From Maritimibacter harenae (lineage in GTDB: Bacteria; Pseudomonadota; Alphaproteobacteria; Rhodobacterales; Rhodobacteraceae): a stretch of 64,000 nucleotides of DNA. Positions 16,781-24,288 of the stretch are shown here, in pieces. A program made the position numbers and the translations under genes. The notes beneath the pieces were generated by a model. It was not told the origin of the DNA and did not search any database. It saw nothing but the letters and a program-made list of their open reading frames with translations. The stretch is taken from positions 1-64,000 of the forward strand of contig NZ_WTUX01000011.1 of NCBI RefSeq assembly GCF_009882975.1. Reading direction: 5' to 3'. Position 1 is the first letter of the stretch; each line of letters starts with the position of its first letter.

Positions 16781-18172
16781 TCAGTTCACGATCATCGCCT
16801 TGGCGTTGACGAATTCCTTCATCCCGAAGCCGCCGTGTTCGCGCCCGTAGCCCGAGTCCTTCACACCGCCGAACGGCATGTTGGGCGTGGCCACGTTGAA
16901 CCCGTTGATGAAGACCATGCCGGTGTCGAAATGGTCGCGGGCCAGCTTCAGCGCGCGTTCGCTGTCCTTCGAGAAGATGCCGCCACCCAGGCCGAACCGG
17001 CTGTCGTTGGCCAGCCGCATCGCGTCCTCGTCGTCCTTGGCGCGGATGACGCTCGCGACCGGGCCGAAAAGCTCCTCGTCATAGGCCGGCTGTCCGGGTT
17101 GGACGTTGGTGAGCACCGTGGCGGGGTAGAAGAAGCCCGTCCGGTCGGGCACCGCGCCGCCGCATTCGAGCGTCGCGCCCCGGTCGATCGAACGCGTCAC
17201 CTGTTCGTGCAGGTCGTCGCGCAGGTCCTCGCGCGCCATCGGGCCCAGCTTCGTGTCCTTGTCGCGCGGATCGCCCATCGCGAGCGCCGACATCGCCTCG
17301 ACATAGGCGGACACGAACTGGTCGTAGACCGCGTCGACCACGATGAACCGCTTCGCGTTCACGCAGGTCTGGCCGTTGTTGTAGATGCGGCCGACCACGC
17401 AGGTCTTGACCGCAAGGTCGATGTCCGCGTCCTCGAGCACGAGGTAGGCGTCGTTGGAGCCAAGCTCCATCACCGACTTCTTCAGCTCCTCGCCGGCGAT
17501 CGACGCGATCTTGGCGCCCGACGCGGCCGAGCCGGTCAGGGTCACGCCGCGCACGTGGCGGTGGCGGATGACCTCGTTCGACGTGTCGTGGTCGATGACC
17601 AGGACGGTGAAGAGATCCTTGGGCAGGCCCGCCTTTTCAAGCACGTCGCGCAGGAAGAGACCGGAGCCGGTGCAGTTGGAGGCATGTTTCAAGAGCACGC
17701 CGTTGCCCGCCATCAGGTTCGCGATCGTATAGCGGATCGCCTGGTAGGCGGGGAAGTTCCACGGTTGGATGCCGTAGATCACGCCCTGCGGGGCGTATGT
17801 GATGACGCCCTTCTGGGCATTGGGCACGTCACGCGTTTCGTCTGCCAGTTCCGTGGGCCCGTTCGCCGCGGTCCAGTCGCAGATCGCCGCGCAGAGCTCC
17901 ACCTCGGAGTGGCCGTCCTTCACGAGCTTGCCGGTCTCCTGCGTCATGAGGGCCGCGAAGTCGTCGGCGTTGTCGCGCAGCGCCTTGCCGATCTTCGCGA
18001 TGACTTCGGCCCGGTCCTCGAGGCTCTTGGTGCTCCAGTCGAGGAACGCCGCGTGGCAGCGCTCGATCGCGCTCATCGCCTCGTCGCGCGTCATCAGATC
18101 GTAGGTTTCGATGGGGGTTTCGGTGGCCGGGTCGATGGTGGTGATCCGGCCGTTGCTGGCCGCGTCCTTCAC
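16781..18172 (-). CDS. NAD-dependent succinate-semialdehyde dehydrogenase family protein
   Basis: A 463-residue aldehyde dehydrogenase of the succinate-semialdehyde group, oxidising the aldehyde to succinate with NAD(P)+. The cofactor loop is GVIYGIQPWNFPAYQAIR, the general base glutamate lies in SVMELGSNDAYLVLEDADI and the nucleophile cysteine is in NNGQTCVNAKRFIV. The late motif PFGGVKDSGYGREHG is intact. Length fits the short GabD subgroup. The gene lies next to metF on the minus strand but with a terminator between, so it is a separate transcript. No gabT is adjacent, so the physiological aldehyde is unclear. Confidence 0.88.
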   Translation of the reverse strand: MKDAASNGRITTIDPATETPIETYDLMTRDEAMSAIERCHAAFLDWSTKSLEDRAEVIAKIGKALRDNADDFAALMTQETGKLVKDGHSEVELCAAICDWTAANGPTELADETRDVPNAQKGVITYAPQGVIYGIQPWNFPAYQAIRYTIANLMAGNGVLLKHASNCTGSGLFLRDVLEKAGLPKDLFTVLVIDHDTSNEVIRHRHVRGVTLTGSAASGAKIASIAGEELKKSVMELGSNDAYLVLEDADIDLAVKTCVVGRIYNNGQTCVNAKRFIVVDAVYDQFVSAYVEAMSALAMGDPRDKDTKLGPMAREDLRDDLHEQVTRSIDRGATLECGGAVPDRTGFFYPATVLTNVQPGQPAYDEELFGPVASVIRAKDDEDAMRLANDSRFGLGGGIFSKDSERALKLARDHFDTGMVFINGFNVATPNMPFGGVKDSGYGREHGGFGMKEFVNAKAMIVN

Positions 18173-18211
18173 ACGATGTTCCTTTCGTTGTTCCGTCGGG
18201 CGAACGAAAGG

Positions 18212-18237
18212 GGCCGCGCCCTGTTCCGGGCGCGGCC
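18212..18237 (-). terminator. Terminator downstream of metF
   Basis: GGCCGCGCCC (18212-18221) pairs with GGGCGCGGCC (18228-18237) around TGTTCC. On the minus strand it follows the metF stop and is trailed by CCTTTCGTT, a weak T-rich tail. Confidence 0.65.
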
Positions 18238-18261
18238 TTCACGAAATATGGAGTGGTGGCG

Positions 18262-19128
18262 TCAGGCGACGTTCTGCAGTTGGACGCGCGGCGTGACGCC
18301 GAGCGCGTGGACCACGTCACGCGTGATGTCGGTCTTGTTGAGCGTGTAGAAATGCAGGGCCTCGACACCGCCTTCCATCAGCTCGGTGCAAAGCTCGCAG
18401 GCATAGGACACCGACAGCAGCCGCTCGCGCCCGTCGCGTTCGGCCCGCGCGAAGGCCTGGTCGAGCCAGCCGGGCACCGGGGTGCCGCAGGAGGCGGCGA
18501 ATTTCTTCACGCCCGCCCACGACTGGATCGGCAGGATGCCGGGGATGATCGGGGCGTCGATCCCGGCCTTTTCGCACTTGTCGCGGAAGCGGAAGAACGT
18601 CTCGGCCTCGAAGAAGAACTGGGTGATCGCGCTGGTCGCGCCCGCGTCGATCTTGCGCTTGAGCCAGTCCACGTCCGACATGTCCGAGGTCGCCTCGGGA
18701 TGCGGGTCGGGGTAGGCGCCCACGCGGATGTTCATGTCGCCGCGCGCCGCGATCGCCTCGATCAGCTCGACCGAGTTGGCGAAGCCGTCGGGATGCGGGG
18801 TGAAGCCCGATGCGCCCTTGGGCGGGTCGCCGCGCAGCGCCACGATCTCGGTCACGCCCGCCTGCGCGTAGGTGTCCACGATCTCCATCGTCTCCGCCCG
18901 CGTCGCGTTCACGCAGGTCAGGTGCGCGGCCACGTTGAGCCCGTAATTGCGGTGGATCGTGGTCACCACGTCGTGGGTCAGGTCGCGCGTCGTGCCGCCT
19001 GCGCCGTAGGTGACCGAGACGAAGCTCGGGTCCAGCGGGGCAAGGTCGCGGACCGTGTCGGACAGGCGAAAGGTCGCCTCGACGTTCTTGGGCGGGAAGA
19101 ATTCGAAGGAAACGCGGGGCGGTTGCAT
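18262..19128 (-). CDS. metF: Methylenetetrahydrofolate reductase
   Basis: A 288-residue FAD enzyme that reduces 5,10-methylene-THF to 5-methyl-THF, the methyl donor for methionine synthesis. The barrel start VSFEFFPPKN (catalytic Glu in the family) and SVTYGAGGTTRD are present. FAD contacts are seen in HLTCVNATR and IVALRGDPPKG, and ITQFFFEAETFFRF is the conserved central strand. Length matches bacterial MetF. It is divergent from metR and shares with it a 96-base region containing two MetR-type boxes, so activation by MetR and homocysteine is likely. GAGGA precedes the ATG. Confidence 0.95.
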   Translation of the reverse strand: MQPPRVSFEFFPPKNVEATFRLSDTVRDLAPLDPSFVSVTYGAGGTTRDLTHDVVTTIHRNYGLNVAAHLTCVNATRAETMEIVDTYAQAGVTEIVALRGDPPKGASGFTPHPDGFANSVELIEAIAARGDMNIRVGAYPDPHPEATSDMSDVDWLKRKIDAGATSAITQFFFEAETFFRFRDKCEKAGIDAPIIPGILPIQSWAGVKKFAASCGTPVPGWLDQAFARAERDGRERLLSVSYACELCTELMEGGVEALHFYTLNKTDITRDVVHALGVTPRVQLQNVA

Positions 19129-19168
19129 GGTGGAATCATCCTCTTGGCTTGACCTTATGGGTAGTCCC

Positions 19169-19222
19169 TTGGCATTGGTGAGACAAATTCATAATACTCA
19201 GGAAGAATATGAGGATGATTCA
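19169..19222 (+). promoter_or_regulatory. metR promoter with two MetR-type boxes
   Basis: TTGGCA (19169-19174), a 17-base spacer and TAATAC (19192-19197) form a good sigma-70 type promoter toward metR. TGAG-ACAAA-TTCA (19179-19191) lies within the spacer, and TGAG-GATGA-TTCA (19210-19222) lies at the expected start of transcription. Both differ by one base from the E. coli MetR consensus TGAAN5TTCA, and their starts are 31 bp apart. The layout predicts autorepression of metR and activation of metF. Confidence 0.6.
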
Positions 19223-19224
19223 CA

Positions 19225-20130
19225 ATGTATCTTGAGTTCCGCCACCTCCGCTCGATCCGTGCCATCCATGAGGCGGGCGGGTTGGCGCGGGCGGCCGATA
19301 TCCTCAACATCACGCAGTCCGCGCTCAGCCACCAGATCAAGGGGCTCGAGGACCAGGTGGGAATGGAGCTCTTCCAGCGCCGATCCAAGCCCATGCGCCT
19401 GTCGCCGGCAGGCCTCAAGCTCCTGCGGTTGGCCGAGCGCATCCTGCCGGAGATCGCCGCGACCGAAGAGGAATTCCGCGCCATGCAATCGGGCCGCTCG
19501 GGCCGGATGCACATCGCGATCGAATGCCACGCCTGTTTCGACTGGTTGTTCCCGGTGCTGGACAGCTTCCGGGGCGCCTGGCCCGAGGTGGACGTGGACA
19601 TCCGCCTGCGCCTGGCCTTCGACGCGATCGAGGCGCTCCGGCGCGAAGAGGTGGATTTCGTGATTTCCTCGGACCCGGTGGCGCTGCCCGGTGTGACCTT
19701 CACGCCGCTGTTCGACTACGAGCCGAAGTTCGTCTGCGCGCGTGGCCACCGGCTGGCCGAGAACGACTGGATCGAGGCCGAGGATTTCGCCGACGAGATC
19801 GTGCTGCACTACCCGGTGGAGCGCGCCAAGCTCGACATCTTCACCCAGCTCCTGACGCCCGCGCGGGTGGAGCCGCGCGGCACAAGGCCGGTGGAGCTGA
19901 CCGAGGTGATCCTGATGCTGGTCGCGGCGGGGCGGGGCGTGACGGTGCTGCCCGACTGGGTGCTGGGCAAGTACAAGTCGAACCCCGACTACGTCATCCG
20001 CCCGATCACCGAGGGCGGGCTCACCAAGCGGATGTACGCGGCCACGCGGGACGAGGACGTGGCCAAGCCCTACATCGCCCACATGATGCGCCTGTCGCGC
20101 ACCGAGCCGGTGAAGCTGCAACGCGCCTGA
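19225..20130 (+). CDS. metR: LysR-family regulator MetR
   Basis: A 301-residue transcription factor. The winged HTH covers residues 1-60 (LEFRHLRSIRAIHEAGGLAR, then ADILNITQSALSHQIKGLED). The effector domain is a two-lobed periplasmic-binding fold, and IAIECHACFDWLFPVL is typical of MetR, which senses homocysteine. The divergent metF and the TGAGN5TTCA boxes in the shared upstream region support the name. A sigma-70 promoter overlaps one box, so it probably controls its own gene. A weak hairpin follows the stop. Confidence 0.92.
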   Translation: MYLEFRHLRSIRAIHEAGGLARAADILNITQSALSHQIKGLEDQVGMELFQRRSKPMRLSPAGLKLLRLAERILPEIAATEEEFRAMQSGRSGRMHIAIECHACFDWLFPVLDSFRGAWPEVDVDIRLRLAFDAIEALRREEVDFVISSDPVALPGVTFTPLFDYEPKFVCARGHRLAENDWIEAEDFADEIVLHYPVERAKLDIFTQLLTPARVEPRGTRPVELTEVILMLVAAGRGVTVLPDWVLGKYKSNPDYVIRPITEGGLTKRMYAATRDEDVAKPYIAHMMRLSRTEPVKLQRA

Positions 20131-20146
20131 TCCTGCGAAACCTGCC

Positions 20147-20162
20147 ATAAGCAGGCGCTTAT
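20147..20162 (+). terminator. Weak hairpin after metR
   Basis: ATAAGC and GCTTAT form a 6-bp stem around AGGC, beginning 17 bases after the metR stop. The T-run is very short, so this is only a possible terminator. Confidence 0.35.
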
Positions 20163-20267
20163 TGGGCCACCCGTAAGCGCGGTGCCAATGTCCGTGGGGC
20201 GGGGAAGCGGTCATGTCCGGGTCACGGCACGACGCTGGGTCGGGCCGGCAACCCGAAAGGACATGAC

Positions 20268-20552
20268 ATGAAAAAGACGCTTCTCGCAGCCGCGCTGGCG
20301 CTCACCGCCATTCCCGCTTTCGCCTCGGACGACGCCATGAGCGCAGCCCCCGCCGACCTGGCCGCCGGCACGATGCTGGGCACCGACACCGCCGCGATCA
20401 CCGAGGCGCTCACCGCGCTGGGCTACGACGTGCGCAAGGTGGGCTCGGACGACGGGATGCTCGAGGCCTATGTCGTGAAGGACCGCTACATGGCCGAAGT
20501 CTACATCAACCCCAAGACCGGCGAGATCGTGCGGGTCGGCGGCGATGACTGA
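20268..20552 (+). CDS. Periplasmic PepSY-domain protein
   Basis: A 94-residue exported protein. The signal peptide is MKKTLLAAALALTAIPAFA, cleaved before SDDAM. The mature part is a single PepSY fold: ITEALTALGYDVRKVGSDDG, then YMAEVYINPKTGEIVRVGGD. PepSY domains are thought to inhibit proteases or modulate partners. Gene position suggests a partner, because its last codons overlap the next gene, a b-type cytochrome, by eight bases. AAAGGACATGAC places a ribosome-binding site six bases before the ATG. This gene, the cytochrome and a membrane LuxR-type protein appear to form one operon. Confidence 0.85.
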   Translation: MKKTLLAAALALTAIPAFASDDAMSAAPADLAAGTMLGTDTAAITEALTALGYDVRKVGSDDGMLEAYVVKDRYMAEVYINPKTGEIVRVGGDD

Positions 20553-21126
20553 GGTCGCCGCAACAGGGGCCGCGCAAACGCGGCCCCGACCCGCTCCCGT
20601 CGCGGTCTGGGACCCGCTGGTGCGCATCGTCCACTGGGGCGTCGCCGCCGCGATCCTGGCCAACGCCACCTTCATCGAGGATGAAAGCCTCGCCCACGAG
20701 GTGATCGGCTACACCGCCGTCGGTCTTGTCATCGTGCGCCTGTTGTGGGGGCTCGTGGGCACGCCGCACGCCCGCTTCTCGGCCTTCCCGCCGAACCCGG
20801 TCGCCGCCGTGCGCCATCTCGCCGGCCACCTGTCCGGGCGCCACCGCCGATACCTCAGCCACAACCCCGCCGGCGCCCTCATGGCCTACAACCTGTGGGC
20901 CACGATCCTGGGCATGGGGATCACCGGCTACATGATGACCACGCCCGCCTATTTCGGGATCGAATGGGTCGAGGAACTGCACGAGGGTCTCTTCGCCTGG
21001 CTCATGATCTCGGTCGTGCTGCACCTGGGCGGCGTGATCCTCGACAGCCTGGTCACCCGTGTGCCCTTGGTCGCCGCGATGATCCATGGCAAGAAGCCCG
21101 TGGAACAATCGGAGCGGACCCGTTGA
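20545..21126 (+). CDS. Cytochrome b561-type membrane protein
   Basis: A 193-residue integral membrane protein of the prokaryotic cytochrome b561 / hydrogenase b-subunit family. Four membrane segments are visible (about residues 30-50, 56-72, 112-130 and 150-172). Likely haem ligands are the histidines in RIVHWGVAA, ESLAHEVIGY and ISVVLHLGGV; the loop YMMTTPAYFGIEWVEELHEG is also typical. Such proteins pass electrons from quinol to a periplasmic or membrane partner. Diheme or monoheme c-type partners are not encoded nearby. The gene overlaps the PepSY gene by eight bases and is followed at five bases by a membrane HTH protein. Confidence 0.85.
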   Translation: MTEVAATGAAQTRPRPAPVAVWDPLVRIVHWGVAAAILANATFIEDESLAHEVIGYTAVGLVIVRLLWGLVGTPHARFSAFPPNPVAAVRHLAGHLSGRHRRYLSHNPAGALMAYNLWATILGMGITGYMMTTPAYFGIEWVEELHEGLFAWLMISVVLHLGGVILDSLVTRVPLVAAMIHGKKPVEQSERTR

Positions 21127-21131
21127 ACACG

Positions 21132-21638
21132 ATGGCCAGGATGCTGAACAGGCGGCGGGCAGTGCTTCTGGCCGCCGTCATCGTGCTGCAATCCCTGACC
21201 GCCATGTTCTTCGTCGCCGACGTGGTGGCGGACCTCGCCCATGACGGGGCGCTCGAGGACCTGCACATGGGGCTCGAGGCGTTGGCCTCGATCGCGCTGG
21301 TGGGCGGCATCCTGTTCCTGATGATCGAACTGCGCCGGGTGCTCAGCCGCATGAGCATGCTCGAGACCGCGACACAGGCGGCGCGTGGCGAGATGGCCGA
21401 GGTGATCGACGGCTTCTTCGCCGACTGGGTGCTCACGCCCAGCGAACGCGACGTGGCGCTCCTGATGCTCAAAGGGATCGAGAACGACGAGATCGCGCGC
21501 CTGCGCGGCACCGCCTCGGGCACGGTGCGCGCCCAGTGCGCCGCCATCTTCCGCAAGGCCGGGGTGGAGGGGCGACCGCAGCTCTTCTCGGTCTTCATGG
21601 AGGAATTGCTCGCCGGGGACGGCGCCCCGTTGAAATGA
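21132..21638 (+). CDS. Membrane-bound LuxR-type HTH protein
   Basis: A 168-residue protein with two N-terminal membrane segments (about residues 8-28 and 44-64) followed by a short coil and a LuxR/GerE HTH. The HTH reads LTPSERDVALLMLKGIENDE and TASGTVRAQCAAIFRKAGVE. It has no receiver domain or ligand-binding fold. It most likely senses something at the membrane and acts on DNA from there. It is the third gene of the PepSY/cytochrome b cluster, five bases after the cytochrome stop, so it may report electron flow or PepSY state. That link is inferred from gene order. The ATG at 21132 was chosen; a TTG lies three codons upstream. Confidence 0.72.
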   Translation: MARMLNRRRAVLLAAVIVLQSLTAMFFVADVVADLAHDGALEDLHMGLEALASIALVGGILFLMIELRRVLSRMSMLETATQAARGEMAEVIDGFFADWVLTPSERDVALLMLKGIENDEIARLRGTASGTVRAQCAAIFRKAGVEGRPQLFSVFMEELLAGDGAPLK

Positions 21639-21769
21639 CCGCGCGTGACGCACAGGTTCGGCCCGCGTGACGACGCGGCGGACCGGGCGCCCAAAATCGG
21701 CCCGGCGAGGCTTGGCAAACAGGGCCGCGCGACGTATACGCCCGACCTGATCCAAAGGAGCCCCGGGAC

Positions 21770-22555
21770 ATGCAAGGCAGCGCCAATCTCAACATCATGA
21801 TCAAGGCCGCGCGCAAGGCCGGACGGTCGCTGGTCAAGGACTTCCGGGAAGTCGAGAATCTCCAGGTCTCGATGAAGGGGGCCGGCGACTTCGTGAGCCG
21901 CGCCGACATCGCCGCCGAGGAGATCATCAAGACCGAGCTGATGGAAGCGCGCCCGAACTACGGCTGGCTGGCCGAAGAGGGCGGCGGGGAAGACGGCAAC
22001 GACCCGACGCGCCGCTGGATCGTCGATCCGCTCGACGGCACCACCAACTTCCTGCACGGCCTGCCGCACTGGGCGATCTCCATCGCGCTCGAGCACAAGG
22101 GCGAAGTGGTCGCGGGCGTGATCTTCGACGCCGCCAAGGACGAGATGTTCATGGCCGAGAAGGGCGCCGGCGCCTGGATGAACGACATGCGCCTGCGCGT
22201 CTCCGGCCGTCACAAGATGATCGAGTCGATCTTCGCGACCGGCCTGCCGTTCGGCGGCCGCGCGGACCTGCCCGACACCCTCCAGGACCTCGCGCGCCTG
22301 ATGCCCGCCTGCGCCGGTGTGCGCCGCTGGGGCGCGGCCGCGCTCGACATGGCCTACGTGGCCGCCGGGCGCTACGAGGGCTTCTGGGAGCGCCGCCTGA
22401 ACGCCTGGGACATGGCCGCCGGCCTCGTCATCCTGCGCGAGGCGGGGGCGCTGGTCGAACCGATCGACCCGGCGGGCGACATCCTGTCGGACGGCGAGGT
22501 GCTTTGCGCCAACGAGGCGATTTTCGACAATTTCGCCAAAATCATCCGGAACTGA
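21770..22555 (+). CDS. suhB: Inositol monophosphatase family protein (SuhB-like)
   Basis: A 261-residue Mg-dependent phosphatase of the IMPase superfamily. The first metal motif is WLAEEGGGEDGND with WIVDPLDGTTNFLHGLPHW, and the second is NAWDMAAGLVILREAGA. Both are intact. Bacterial SuhB hydrolyses myo-inositol-1-phosphate and also helps rRNA antitermination through NusG/NusA. Which role dominates here cannot be told. AAAGGAGCCC precedes the ATG. Just after the stop is GCGAAATTTCGC, a short palindrome, and the following DNA is AT-richer before a pilin-like gene. Confidence 0.9.
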   Translation: MQGSANLNIMIKAARKAGRSLVKDFREVENLQVSMKGAGDFVSRADIAAEEIIKTELMEARPNYGWLAEEGGGEDGNDPTRRWIVDPLDGTTNFLHGLPHWAISIALEHKGEVVAGVIFDAAKDEMFMAEKGAGAWMNDMRLRVSGRHKMIESIFATGLPFGGRADLPDTLQDLARLMPACAGVRRWGAAALDMAYVAAGRYEGFWERRLNAWDMAAGLVILREAGALVEPIDPAGDILSDGEVLCANEAIFDNFAKIIRN

Positions 22556-22656
22556 GACGCAATCGGGCGAAATTTCGCGCTTTTGGCGCGACCAAGCCCA
22601 ATTTCCGCCGCAGTTAATCGCGATTGTGGCAGGGCATTTACCCAATAGGAGGTTCA

Positions 22657-22851
22657 ATGCCGCTGCCAATTCGCACGATTCATCGCTTCAGCCGCGACGA
22701 GGACGGGGCGGTCACGGTCGACTGGGTCGCCCTGACCGCGGGAATCCTGCTTCTGGGCATGGTGACCGGCTTCACGGTCTCAAGCTCCGTGCCCACGCTC
22801 GCCAACAAGATGAGCTCGTTCCTGTCGAACACGAAGGTCGGCGACGAGTGA
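22657..22851 (+). CDS. Small Flp-pilin-like membrane peptide
   Basis: A 64-residue peptide resembling the type IVb (Flp) pilin core seen in many Rhodobacteraceae. A short basic leader (RTIHRFSRDEDGA) is followed by VTVDWVALTAGILLLGMVTG, a single hydrophobic helix with the acidic residue common near the pilin cleavage region. AATAGGAGG before the ATG gives a strong ribosome-binding site. No tad/cpa genes or prepilin peptidase are nearby, so it is an orphan. It is convergent with the rhomboid protease gene. An upstream in-frame start at 22624 lacks a site. Confidence 0.7.
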   Translation: MPLPIRTIHRFSRDEDGAVTVDWVALTAGILLLGMVTGFTVSSSVPTLANKMSSFLSNTKVGDE

Positions 22852-22863
22852 TCCGGGCCGCGC

Positions 22864-23604
22864 TCAGCGCCGCCGCCGGACGCTGGGCACGTTCGTGCGC
22901 GTGAAGCGATAGGTGGCGTCCGGGTGGGGCGGGTGGCCATGCGTGCGCCGCCAGAACGCCGGTCCGCCCTCGCGCAGCCATTTCGGCAGAACCCACAGGA
23001 AACCGACGACGAACCCGCCGACATGGGCGAGGTAGGCGACTCCGCCACCGTCGAGCGGCGTCGCGGCCCCGTTGAAGACCTGCAGTGCGAACCACGCCCC
23101 CAGCATGATCCATGCGGGCAGGGGGAAGACCTTGAAGAAGATGATGAAGATGAACAGCACGTCCACGCGCGCCTTGGGAAAGAACAGCAGGTAGCCCCCC
23201 ATCACCCCGGCGATCGCGCCCGACGCGCCGACCATCGGGATGCCGGAGGCGGGATTGGCCAGGATCTGCGCCGCCGCCGCGCCCAGCCCCGCGACCAGGT
23301 AGAAGAGCAGGAAGCCCCCGTGGCCCAGTTCGTCCTCGAGGTTGTCGCCGAAGATCCACAAAAACAGCATGTTGCCCAGGATGTGCATGAAGCCAGAGTG
23401 GATGAACATCGAGGTCGCCAGCGTCTCGAACCCGTAGCCGGCCATGATCCGTTCCGGCACCACGCCCCAGTAATAGAAGAACTCGGCCAGCGCGCGCTCG
23501 CCCAGCGACATCTGGCCCAGGAAGACCAGCACGTTGATCGCCACGAGCACGTAGGTGACGTAGGGCGTGCGCTCGGACGGGTTGTGATCGCGGATCGGGA
23601 ACAT
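22864..23604 (-). CDS. Rhomboid-family intramembrane serine protease
   Basis: A 246-residue membrane protease with six predicted membrane helices. The catalytic serine is S128 in MVGASGAIAGVMGGY, and the histidine is H194 in AYLAHVGGFVVGF. The L1 loop and the conserved HILGNMLFLWIFGDNLE helix are typical. Such enzymes cut membrane proteins within or near the bilayer. The C terminus is basic and soluble (RTHGHPPHPDATYRF). A longer open frame reaching 24234 overlaps tRNA-Leu and the lipoprotein gene and is rejected. The adjacent pilin-like peptide is a possible but unproven substrate. Confidence 0.92.
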   Translation of the reverse strand: MFPIRDHNPSERTPYVTYVLVAINVLVFLGQMSLGERALAEFFYYWGVVPERIMAGYGFETLATSMFIHSGFMHILGNMLFLWIFGDNLEDELGHGGFLLFYLVAGLGAAAAQILANPASGIPMVGASGAIAGVMGGYLLFFPKARVDVLFIFIIFFKVFPLPAWIMLGAWFALQVFNGAATPLDGGGVAYLAHVGGFVVGFLWVLPKWLREGGPAFWRRTHGHPPHPDATYRFTRTNVPSVRRRR

Positions 23605-23705
23605 GTGGGCCACAGGAGCCGATGCGGGCAGGGCCGTCAAGCGGCCCGGCCACGTCGGTTTCCCGTTTCCCTCGCCGCGCGTCGCTTGTAGTGTCCGCCG
23701 CGCTG

Positions 23706-23791
23706 GCCCGCGTGGTGGAATGGTAGACACAGGGGACTTAAAATCCCTAGGCAGGAATGCCGTGCCGGTTCGAGTCCGGCCGCGGGTACCA
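23706..23791 (+). tRNA. tRNA-Leu (TAA)
   Basis: An 86-nt class II tRNA. Acceptor GCCCGCG pairs with CGCGGGT (a G-U first pair), the anticodon arm GGGGACTTAAAATCCCT carries TAA, a variable arm GGCAGGAATGCC is present, and the T arm CCGGTTCGAGTCCGG has the TTCGA signature. CCA is encoded at the 3' end. Confidence 0.96.
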
Positions 23792-23826
23792 GCTATTTCG
23801 GACGTGACGCGGAACGACCCTGCGCC

Positions 23827-24288
23827 ATGCCACGTTCCGGCTTCATGATACGGCCTCTCAAGCTCATGACGGCCACCCTCTTGCCGCTTCTGCTCGTCGC
23901 CTGCGACGAGATCCCGTCCGATCCCCTCGAGACCACCAGGAAGGTCGAGGAGGCGGGCGTCGTGAAGGTGGGCTTCGTCTCGGCCGAGGAGGACGTCGAT
24001 CCCGCGCAGATGGAACGCTTCGCGGCCCGTGTCGCCGAGGCGCACGGGGTCGAGGTCGAGGCCACCGAGGGGGCCGCCGGGTCGCTTCTGCGCGCGCTCG
24101 AGAGCGAGAACCTCGACCTGGTCATCGGCGTCTTTCCCAAGGCCTCGCCGTGGGCCGAGCAAGCGGCCTTCACCAGCGCCTTCGCGACCGCCGAACCTGA
24201 GAAGGAGCTGCCGGTGCTGCGCGGGGCCGTCCATCTTGGCGAGAACCGCTGGCTGCTGTCCATCGAGCGCGCGATCGAAGGAGCATGA
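23827..24288 (+). CDS. Lipoprotein resembling one lobe of a solute-binding protein
   Basis: A lipoprotein of up to 153 residues. A signal sequence ends with a lipobox (LLLVAC, then DEIP), so it should be lipid-anchored in the envelope. The mature part KVEEAGVVKVGFVS, then SLLRALESENLDLVIGVFP resembles the first lobe of a family-3 solute-binding protein. It ends about 35 residues later, without the second lobe. The final 11 bases lead into the transporter gene through an ATGA overlap, which suggests coupled expression with it. The start could instead be 23845 or 23866. Function unknown. Confidence 0.7.
   Translation: MPRSGFMIRPLKLMTATLLPLLLVACDEIPSDPLETTRKVEEAGVVKVGFVSAEEDVDPAQMERFAARVAEAHGVEVEATEGAAGSLLRALESENLDLVIGVFPKASPWAEQAAFTSAFATAEPEKELPVLRGAVHLGENRWLLSIERAIEGA

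Noticed and set aside
19129-19224. SAM riboswitch in front of metF
   Set aside because: The region is only 96 bases and is explained by a promoter and two MetR boxes.
22864-24234. Extended form of the rhomboid gene
   Set aside because: It would run through tRNA-Leu and most of the lipoprotein gene.
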